A DNA stretch of 64,000 nt from Streptomyces cinnamoneus (GTDB lineage: Bacteria > Actinomycetota > Actinomycetes > Streptomycetales > Streptomycetaceae): NCBI RefSeq assembly GCF_014650495.1, contig NZ_BMVB01000010.1, forward strand, positions 1 to 64,000, given 5' to 3'. The position numbers were made by a program, and so were the translations under genes. Shown here piece after piece: positions 58,385 to 64,000 of the stretch (position 1 is the first letter of the stretch; the number at the start of each line of letters is the position of its first letter). The notes beneath the pieces were generated by a model that saw only the letters and a list, made by a program, of their open reading frames with translations, was not told the DNA's origin and did no database searches.

Positions 58385-59398
58385 ATGACGGACACCGGCC
58401 CGGCCGGACACATATCCGACGACCGGACCCTGACCCTTCTGTCCACCGCCGACGTGGCCGGCATCGCCATCACCCCGGCCGACGTCGTCGAGACCGTGGA
58501 GCGGGCCTACCGCACGCTCGCCGCGGGACGGTCCGACAACCCCCGCAAGCTCACCGTGAAGCCGGCGGACGGCCACTCGGTGGCGTACGCGATGCTCGGC
58601 CGCGACGGCACCCGCGACGTCGTCGCCGTCAAGACCTCCTACAAGCACGGCCTGCACCGGCCCCGCGGCGAACAGCACTACTACACCACGCTCACGCTCT
58701 ACGACGACCGCAGCGGACTGCCGGTGGCGATGATGGACTGCGGACGCATCGGCGCCCTGCGCACCCCGGCCGTCTCCGCGCTCCTCGCCCGCACCTGCGC
58801 GGCCCCCGGCGCCCGCAGCGCCCTGGTGATCGGCACCGGCACCCAGGGCCGCCTGGCGCTGCCGTTCCTGCTGACCACGCTGCCCGGCCTGCAGCACCTG
58901 ATGCTCTACGGCACCCACCCCGAGGGCATCGCGGCCGTCCGTGCGCAGCTGCGCACGGACTTCCCCGACCGGTCCGTGGAGGTCGTCACCGACGCCGACA
59001 AGGCCGCCGCGGCCGCCGACGTCGTGCTCGCCACCGCCGGCCCGAGCACCCCCGCCGCCGTGGCGGCCCCCTCGCTGCGGCCCGGCTCCCTCGCCGTCCT
59101 CGTCGGCCACGGGCTGGCCCCCTCCACGCTGCACGCCGCCGACCGGGTCGTGGCCACCAGCGAGGCCCAGATGCGCGTCACCGGCACCGACATGGCCGAC
59201 GCGAGCGGTGCCCTGCCCGCCGTCGACGCCGAGTTCCCCGCCGTGATCGCCGGCACCGCCGCCGGGCGCACCGACCCCGGGGAGCGGATCTTCGCCTACA
59301 ACAGTGGGCTCGTCGTCACCGACATCGCGCTGGGCCACCGCCTCGCCCAACTCGCCCTCGCCCAGGGCCTGGGGACCAGGGTGCCGCTGTGGCGGTGA
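58385..59398 (+). CDS. SbnB-like ornithine-cyclodeaminase-family dehydrogenase
   Basis: A 337-aa NAD-dependent enzyme of the OCD/mu-crystallin family. Features are GDGRDVVAVKTSYKHGLHRP-type substrate segment (VKTSYKHGLHRPRG), YYTTLTLYDDRSGLPVAMMD, CGRIGALRTPAVSALLA and the Rossmann motif VIGTGTQGRLALPF. SbnB oxidatively cleaves N-(1-amino-1-carboxy-2-ethyl)-glutamate to 2,3-diaminopropionate and 2-oxoglutarate; AesB-type homologues occur in EDDS clusters. The partner SbnA-like gene is two genes downstream. Its stop overlaps the next gene's start. Confidence 0.87.
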   Translation: MTDTGPAGHISDDRTLTLLSTADVAGIAITPADVVETVERAYRTLAAGRSDNPRKLTVKPADGHSVAYAMLGRDGTRDVVAVKTSYKHGLHRPRGEQHYYTTLTLYDDRSGLPVAMMDCGRIGALRTPAVSALLARTCAAPGARSALVIGTGTQGRLALPFLLTTLPGLQHLMLYGTHPEGIAAVRAQLRTDFPDRSVEVVTDADKAAAAADVVLATAGPSTPAAVAAPSLRPGSLAVLVGHGLAPSTLHAADRVVATSEAQMRVTGTDMADASGALPAVDAEFPAVIAGTAAGRTDPGERIFAYNSGLVVTDIALGHRLAQLALAQGLGTRVPLWR

Positions 59399-60765
59399 CC
59401 GGCACGAGTGCACCTGCGCTGCCCGCCCGCCCCGACCGGCGGACGGCGCAGGTGCTCGCCAGCGGGCTGCTGCAGGAGCTCTCCCACGCCTTCGGCGGCC
59501 CGTTCCACTTCCTGCTCCCCGAGCACTTCGACGCCAACCTCGCCGCCTTCCGCGCCGCCCTCGCCGAGGCGGGGGTGGCGGGGGAGGTGTCCTACGCGAA
59601 GAAGGCCAACAAGGCGGCCGTGTGGGTCGAGCGCTGCGCCGCGGCGGGCGCGGGCGTCGACGTCTCCTCCGCCGGGGAGCTGCGCGAGACCCTCGCCCAC
59701 GGGGTGCGGGGCGCGGACATCACCGTCACCGGCCCCGCCAAGCACGCGCAGCTGCTGCGCGTGGCCCTGCTGCAGGGCTGCCTGATCGCCGTCGACTCAC
59801 CGGGGGAACTGGACCTCCTCCTGGCCCTGGCCGCGCAGACGGCACCGCACCGGCCGGCCCGGGTGCTGCTGCGCCGCCTGCCCCCGGGCCGGCACAGCCG
59901 CTTCGGGTTCGACGACACCGAGACGGCCGCCGCCCTGCGACGCTGCGCCCGGGCCGGGGAGGCCGTCCGGATGGAGGGATTCGCCTTCCACCTGTCCGGC
60001 TACGCCCTGCGCCCCCGCGCCGACCTCGCCGGACAGCTCGTCACCCTGTGCCGGCAGGCCCGGGAGGCGGGCCTGCCGGCCGACCGGATCAGCATCGGCG
60101 GCGGCTTCCCCGTCGACTACGCGGCCGCCGCCGACTGGCGCGCCTTCCTGGCGCGGCAGCGGCCCGGGCACTACCACGCGGGCAAGGTCTTCCCGGCGGC
60201 CGGCTTCTACCCCTACCACTCGCCGGTGGCCGGCGCCGACGCCCTGCGTGCCGTCCTCGCCACCACCCCGGCGGGGCACGGCCGCCCCCTGGGGAGGCTG
60301 CTCCGGGACGCCGGCATCACCGTGATGCTGGAGCCGGGCCGCGCCCTGCTGGACCGGGCGGGTGCGACCGTCTTCCGGGTGCAGGGCGTCAAGGACCGCG
60401 ACGGCTACGCCGTGCTGACCGTCGACGGCAGCAGCCTGAGCCTGTCCGAGCAGTGGTTCAACAGCGAGTACCTGCCCGATCCCGTGCTCCTCACCCCGGC
60501 CGGGCCCGCCACCGGCCCGCCCGCGCACGCGGCCTGCGTGGGCGGGGCGACCTGCCTGGAGGACGACATGGTCAGCTGGCGCAAGGTGCCCTTCCCCGCC
60601 CGCCCCGCCGTCGGCGACCTGCTCGTCTACCCCAACACCGCCGGCTACCAGATGGACTCCAACGAATCCCCCTTCCACGAACTGCCGCTGCCGCCCAAGG
60701 TCGTCGTCGACGGCCCGGCGGACCGCCCGCGCTGGCGCCTGGACCGGCACGCCCCGGCCCACTGA
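59395..60765 (+). CDS. Y4yA-family fold-type III PLP decarboxylase (SbnH-like)
   Basis: A 456-aa alanine-racemase-fold decarboxylase. The PLP lysine is Lys70 in SYAKKANKAAVWVERC; further motifs are VDVSSAGELRETLAHGVRGA, FAFHLSGYALRPRADLA, SIGGGFPVDYAAA, the inserted segment GHYHAGKVFPAAGFYPYHSP characteristic of the Y4yA subfamily, MLEPGRALLDRAG, and the catalytic cysteine region GGATCLEDDMVSW. By analogy with SbnH it removes a carboxylate from a diaminopropionate-containing intermediate to leave an ethylenediamine unit. GTG 59395 overlaps the upstream stop; 59389 is an alternative. Confidence 0.88.
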   Translation: MTGTSAPALPARPDRRTAQVLASGLLQELSHAFGGPFHFLLPEHFDANLAAFRAALAEAGVAGEVSYAKKANKAAVWVERCAAAGAGVDVSSAGELRETLAHGVRGADITVTGPAKHAQLLRVALLQGCLIAVDSPGELDLLLALAAQTAPHRPARVLLRRLPPGRHSRFGFDDTETAAALRRCARAGEAVRMEGFAFHLSGYALRPRADLAGQLVTLCRQAREAGLPADRISIGGGFPVDYAAAADWRAFLARQRPGHYHAGKVFPAAGFYPYHSPVAGADALRAVLATTPAGHGRPLGRLLRDAGITVMLEPGRALLDRAGATVFRVQGVKDRDGYAVLTVDGSSLSLSEQWFNSEYLPDPVLLTPAGPATGPPAHAACVGGATCLEDDMVSWRKVPFPARPAVGDLLVYPNTAGYQMDSNESPFHELPLPPKVVVDGPADRPRWRLDRHAPAH

Positions 60766-60785
60766 CCCACAGGAGCCCAGAACCC

Positions 60786-61811
60786 ATGAACGAGGCACTC
60801 GCCCGGCCCGCCGTGGTCACCCGCCTCTCCGAACTCATCGGCCGCACCCCCCTGCTGGAGCTGTGCCGCACCGCCACCGGCAGCCGGCTGCTGCTGAAGC
60901 TGGAGATGTTCAACCCCACCGGCAGTGCGAAGATCCGCATGGCCCGGCAGATGGTGCTGGACGCCGAACGGCGGGGCGAACTCCCCCCGGGCGGCCGCAT
61001 CGTCGAGTCGACCTCCGGGAACACCGGGCTCGGCCTGGCCGTGGTCGCCGCCGAGCGCGGCTACGCCTTCACCGCCGTCGTCGACCACCACGCCTGCGCC
61101 GACAAGCTGCGCGCCATGCGGGCCCTGGGCGCCGAGCTGGTGTACGTCACCGACGGCGGCACGGACGACCTGGCCACCGCCGCCCGCGAGGAACTGGCCG
61201 AGCGCCTGGCCCACGGCCGGGACGACACGGTCTTCACCGAGCAGCACAACAACCCCAGCAACGGCACCGGTTACGCGTCGGTCGCCCACGAGCTGCACGA
61301 GGCCCTCGACGGCCGCCTGGACGTCCTCGTCGCCGCCGTCGGCACCGGCGGCTCGCTGTGCGGCACCGCCCGTGAACTGCGCCGGCTCCTGCCCGGCGTG
61401 CGGACCGTCGGCGTGGAGCCCGAGGGGTCCACCGCCTTCGGCCCGCCGGCCCATGACTACTACCAGTCGGGCACCGGTACGCCCGCCGGCGCCCCGCTCG
61501 GGGCGCTGGTGGACTTCGGCCTCATCGACGAGGGCGTCAAGGTCGGCGACGTCGCGGCCTTCGCCACCTGCCGCGCGGTGGCCCGCACCGGCCTGCTCCT
61601 CGGCGGTTCCGCCGGCGGCGTCGTCCACGAGGCCCTGCGCCGGCTGCCGGCGCTGCCCCCGGGATCCGTCGTCGTCGCCCTCGTCAACGACGGCGGCGAG
61701 AAGTACCTGGACACCGTCTTCGACGACGACTGGATGGCCGCCCGCGGCCTCCTCGCCCCCGCCACGGAGCGGGCGGTCGACGAGGTCCTCGCCGAACTCC
61801 GTGGGAGGTGA
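60786..61811 (+). CDS. SbnA-like cysteine-synthase-family enzyme
   Basis: A 341-aa fold-type II PLP enzyme: Lys49 in NPTGSAKIRMARQM, STSGNTGLGLAVVAAERGY, GTGGSLCGTARELR (phosphate loop) and LLLGGSAGGVVHEALRR. SbnA joins O-phospho-L-serine and glutamate through a C-N bond; EDDS-type homologues are thought to use aspartate. The usual KDR after the lysine is KIR here. ATG 60786 is 20 bp after the previous stop; the MATE gene follows after 7 bp. Making a C-N bond between two amino acids without NIS or NRPS machinery is the key step inferred for this cluster. Confidence 0.88.
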   Translation: MNEALARPAVVTRLSELIGRTPLLELCRTATGSRLLLKLEMFNPTGSAKIRMARQMVLDAERRGELPPGGRIVESTSGNTGLGLAVVAAERGYAFTAVVDHHACADKLRAMRALGAELVYVTDGGTDDLATAAREELAERLAHGRDDTVFTEQHNNPSNGTGYASVAHELHEALDGRLDVLVAAVGTGGSLCGTARELRRLLPGVRTVGVEPEGSTAFGPPAHDYYQSGTGTPAGAPLGALVDFGLIDEGVKVGDVAAFATCRAVARTGLLLGGSAGGVVHEALRRLPALPPGSVVVALVNDGGEKYLDTVFDDDWMAARGLLAPATERAVDEVLAELRGR

Positions 61812-61818
61812 TGCCGTC

Positions 61819-63207
61819 GTGGGCGTGCACGTTCTCCTGCGCGACTGCCGCGCCCTGGCCTCCCTCGCCGTCCCGCTCGTCCTCACCCAGCTCGCCCAGG
61901 TCGCGCTCACCACGACCGACACCGTGATGATGGGCCTGCTCGGCACCGGGGAACTGGCCGCCGGCGGTCTCGCCCTCGTCCTCTTCAACCAGGTGCGCAC
62001 CATGGGCGTGGGCCTGGTGACGGCCGTCGGCAACCACACGGCCGCGGCCGCCGCCCGCGCCGAGGCGGCGTCCCGGGACGGCGCCGGGGACATCCGGGCC
62101 ATCGTGCGGGCCGGCACGGCCGTGGCCACCCTGGCGGGCATCGCCGGGGCCGTTCTCCTGGCCGCCGTCGGCCAGTGCCTGCCCCTGCTCGGCCAGGACG
62201 CGGACGTCGCCCACCGGGCCCGGGCCGTGCTCCTGGCCCTCGCGCCCGGCCTGCTGCCCTGCCTGTGGTTCCAGGCGGTGCGCCAGTTCACCGTCGGCAT
62301 GCGCCGCCCCCGGGCGCTGCTGCGCATCACCCTCGCCTCCGTGGCCGTCAACGCGGCCCTGAACTGGGCGTTCATCCACGGCGCCGGGGGCCTGCCCCGG
62401 CTCGGCCTCACCGGCATCGGCGTCGCCACGTCCGTGGTGCACCTGCTGTCCTTCGCCGCGCTGTACGCCTCGGCCCGGCGGGACGCCGAGCTCGCCCCCC
62501 TGCTGAGTGCCAACCCCCTGCGGGCCGGCCGTGCCGAGGTGCGCCGGCTGCTCGCCCTGGGCACCCCGATCGCCGCCACCTACGGCTCGGAGGCCGGCTT
62601 CTTCTCCCTCACCGCCCTGATGGCCGGCTCCTTCGGCAGCGCGGCGCTCGCCGCCCACACCGCCGTCAACCAGCTCGTCTACATCGTCTTCCAGGTGGCC
62701 GTGGGCCTCTCCCACGCCGCCTCCGTCAACGTCAGCCGGGAGCTGGCCCTGGGCGACGTCCCGGCCGCCCGGCGCCTGCGGAACACCGCCCTGGCCTGCG
62801 CCGCCACCGCGATGACCGTCGTCGGCGCCGGCTATCTCGCCTTCCCCGCCCTGTTCCTGCGCCCGTTCCTCGGCGCCGGCGACGACGCGGCCCTGTCGGT
62901 GGCCACCCGGCTGCTGGCCGTCGTCGCCGTCCTGCAGTTCTTCGACTGCGCCCAGAACATCGGCGTCGGCCTGCTGCGGGGCCTGGAGGACACCAAGGGC
63001 GGCTTCCGCCTCACCCTCGTCGGCTACTGGCTCGTCGGGCTGCCCGCGGTCCTGCTGTTCGGCTACGCGGCCGGCCTGCACACCCTCGGCATCTGGCTCG
63101 GCCTCCTGACCGGCCTGGCGAGCACGGCCGCACTGCTGCTGCGCCGCTACGACGCCGGGCTGCGCGCCCACCGCACCCGGATAATTGGATTCCAGGAATC
63201 CAATTAG
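61819..63207 (+). CDS. MATE family efflux transporter
   Basis: A 462-aa, 12-helix MATE protein: LASLAVPLVLTQLAQVALTT, TVMMGLLGTGELAAGGLALV, NHTAAAAARAEAASRDG, PRALLRITLASVAVNAALNW and GVGLLRGLEDTKGGFRLTLV. GTG 61819 has GGAGGTGAT 6 nt upstream. As last gene of the iron-box operon it should export the metallophore; MATE exporters also close EDDS-type clusters. Its final codons (IIGFQESN and the TAG) form the NsrR-type palindrome of the next gene, so operator and protein sequence are constrained together. Confidence 0.9.
   Translation: MGVHVLLRDCRALASLAVPLVLTQLAQVALTTTDTVMMGLLGTGELAAGGLALVLFNQVRTMGVGLVTAVGNHTAAAAARAEAASRDGAGDIRAIVRAGTAVATLAGIAGAVLLAAVGQCLPLLGQDADVAHRARAVLLALAPGLLPCLWFQAVRQFTVGMRRPRALLRITLASVAVNAALNWAFIHGAGGLPRLGLTGIGVATSVVHLLSFAALYASARRDAELAPLLSANPLRAGRAEVRRLLALGTPIAATYGSEAGFFSLTALMAGSFGSAALAAHTAVNQLVYIVFQVAVGLSHAASVNVSRELALGDVPAARRLRNTALACAATAMTVVGAGYLAFPALFLRPFLGAGDDAALSVATRLLAVVAVLQFFDCAQNIGVGLLRGLEDTKGGFRLTLVGYWLVGLPAVLLFGYAAGLHTLGIWLGLLTGLASTAALLLRRYDAGLRAHRTRIIGFQESN
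63183..63205 (+). promoter_or_regulatory. NsrR-type operator upstream of nsrR, inside the MATE gene end
   Basis: A perfect 11-1-11 palindrome: AATTGGATTCC, one base (A), then its exact reverse complement, ending 15 bp before the nsrR GTG. The 11-1-11 layout is that of known NsrR sites, and the half-site AATTGG-AT is shared with the element upstream of hmp. It lies within the last eight codons of the MATE gene. Confidence 0.8.
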
Positions 63208-63220
63208 TTACGGTGGCGCC

Positions 63221-63667
63221 GTGCGACTCACCAAGAGCACCGACATCGCGCTGCGCATCGCCATGCGCCTGGCCGTGGAGGATCCCACCGCCGCGGCGCC
63301 GACCACCCGCGAGGTGGCCGACGCCGTCGGCGTGCCCTACACCCACGCGGCCAAGGTGGTCAGCCGGCTGCAGCACCTGGGGGTCGTCGAGGCCCGCCGG
63401 GGCCGCGGCGGCGGGCTCGCCCTCACCCCGGCCGGACGCCGGGGATCGGTCGGCCGCCTGGTGCGCGACCTCGAAGGCGCCGGCGACGTCGTCGGCTGCG
63501 AGGACGAGCCGCCCTGCCCGCTGCGCGGTGCGTGCCGGCTGCGCGGGGCGCTGCGCGACGCCCAGGAGGCGTTCTTCGCCGCGCTCGACCCGCTCACCGT
63601 CGAGGACCTGACGGGCCCTCCGACGGGCCCGGTCCTGCTGAGCCTGGGGACACGCCCGGGAAGCTGA
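63221..63667 (+). CDS. nsrR: NsrR, nitric-oxide-sensing Rrf2 family repressor
   Basis: A 148-aa Rrf2 regulator, the same length as S. coelicolor NsrR. N-terminal winged HTH (TREVADAVGVPYTHAAKVVS) and the [4Fe-4S] ligands Cys93, Cys99 and Cys105 (GCEDEPPCPLRGAC) plus Asp8 (TKSTDIALR) are at the known positions. NO damages the cluster and releases DNA. GTG 63221 gives the conserved RLTKSTDIALRI start; the longer frame from 63185 is rejected. It lies upstream of a flavohaemoglobin gene, the classic NsrR target. Confidence 0.95.
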   Translation: MRLTKSTDIALRIAMRLAVEDPTAAAPTTREVADAVGVPYTHAAKVVSRLQHLGVVEARRGRGGGLALTPAGRRGSVGRLVRDLEGAGDVVGCEDEPPCPLRGACRLRGALRDAQEAFFAALDPLTVEDLTGPPTGPVLLSLGTRPGS

Positions 63668-63701
63668 CCGATCCGGCCACCCGGTCCGTTCGCACCCCCA
63701 A

Positions 63702-63726
63702 AAATGCGAATCTCAGATACCAATTT
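63702..63726 (+). promoter_or_regulatory. NsrR operator upstream of hmp
   Basis: A 25-bp imperfect palindrome starting AAATGCGAATCT and ending AGATACCAATTT around a central C; 16 or more positions are symmetric and the half-site AAATTGGTATCT matches the nsrR operator. It ends 11 bp before the hmp ATG and probably overlaps the -10 (ACCAAT). Confidence 0.82.
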
Positions 63727-63737
63727 GAGGAGCGCCG

Positions 63738-64000
63738 ATGCTGTCCCCGAAGTCGACCGAGATCGTCCGCGCCACCCTGCCCGCCGTCGGCGGCGCGATC
63801 GGTGAGATCACGCCGCTCTTCTACGACAAGCTGTTCGCCGCCCGTCCGCAGCTGCTGCGCGACCTGTTCAACCGCGGCAACCAGGCCGAGGGCAGCCAGC
63901 AGCAGGCCCTCGCCGGCGCCGTCGCCGCCTTCGCCACCGCGCTCGTCGAGCACCCCGACGTCCGCCCCGACGCGATGCTCTCGCGCATCGCCCACAAGCA
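63738..64000 (+). CDS. hmp: flavohaemoglobin (nitric oxide dioxygenase), 5' part
   Basis: The first 87 codons of a globin-domain protein, cut by the window end: LSPKSTEIVRATLPAVGGAI, TPLFYDKLFAARPQLLRDLF, NRGNQAEGSQQQALAGAVAA and HPDVRPDAMLSRIAHK, the last approaching the proximal-haem helix. This matches the N-terminus of Hmp proteins, which oxidise NO to nitrate using FAD/NAD(P)H. The ATG has GGAG 6 nt upstream. Control by NsrR is expected from the operator directly upstream. Confidence 0.9.
   Translation, partial: MLSPKSTEIVRATLPAVGGAIGEITPLFYDKLFAARPQLLRDLFNRGNQAEGSQQQALAGAVAAFATALVEHPDVRPDAMLSRIAHK

Noticed and set aside
57361..61811. Staphyloferrin B cluster
   Set aside because: SbnA/B/H-like enzymes are present, but IucA/IucC-type synthetases (SbnC/E/F) are not, and an amino-acid oxygenase is extra.

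Overview
The window is a stretch of a Streptomyces (or very close actinomycete) chromosome. Coding sequence is extremely GC-rich with G/C in almost every third position, GTG starts and 4-base ATGA/GTGA gene overlaps are common, and several proteins match Streptomyces families closely (an RNase Sa-type secreted ribonuclease, an NsrR with Cys93/99/105, the gcl/uric acid/allantoin genes, DmdR-type iron boxes). There are 62 gene calls, two cut by the window ends. I saw no rRNA, tRNA, transposase, integrase or CRISPR array.

Layout. 1-5.5 kb: small membrane protein, CorA Mg2+ channel, TetR regulator divergent from a DUF1453-like membrane protein, lysA, and a SAV_915-like protein, with two tandem-repeat arrays. 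5.7-9.0 kb: two coupled acyl-CoA synthetases. 9.2-10 kb: a zinc-ribbon plus degenerate nuclease-like protein. 10.1-29.3 kb: a purine salvage and catabolism island. It holds the glyoxylate-to-glycerate genes (hyi-glxR-gcl), the urate genes (uraD-uraH-uricase), an 8-oxoguanine/guanine-type deaminase, an NCS2 permease, a YfcC-type transporter, malate synthase, an IclR regulator (AllR type), allantoinase and allantoicase. Purine bases enter through the permease and are converted to urate, allantoin and glyoxylate, which leaves either as glycerate (Gcl-GlxR-Hyi) or as malate (AceB). Similar TTCC-N7-GGAA operators, twice as pairs 21 bp apart, tie hyi, allR/allB and aceB into one regulon. 29.2-34.7 kb: TenA-like protein, XRE-cupin regulator with a 46-aa membrane protein, secreted RNase, TetR, DUF4865 protein, a KDPG-aldolase-like protein lacking the lysine, and a P450. 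34.7-40.7 kb: GntR regulator, a three-gene sugar ABC importer, a ROK kinase and a membrane protein. 40.7-44.3 kb: a PcaD-PcaC fusion, an MBL-fold hydrolase and exonuclease III. 44.4-49.0 kb: a four-gene reductive pyrimidine (or related N-carbamoyl) degradation operon. 49.2-52.0 kb: secreted gamma-glutamyltransferase and an SGNH hydrolase.

52.0-63.2 kb is the most interesting region. Two divergent units share an intergenic region with two iron boxes. One encodes a peptide/nickel/opine-type ABC importer. The other encodes a Fe(II)/2-oxoglutarate oxygenase, an SbnB-like dehydrogenase, a Y4yA-type PLP decarboxylase, an SbnA-like synthase and a MATE exporter. With no NIS synthetase or NRPS, this looks like an aminopolycarboxylate metallophore pathway of the EDDS/EDHA kind.

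63.2-64 kb: nsrR and the start of a flavohaemoglobin gene, with NsrR-type palindromes before each. The one before nsrR is formed by the last codons of the MATE gene.

A window-wide oddity is the number of G/C-rich minisatellite arrays (periods about 17, 18, 24, 35/36, 41 and 120 bp), both between genes and, in frame, inside genes (uraH, the permease, the PcaDC fusion).
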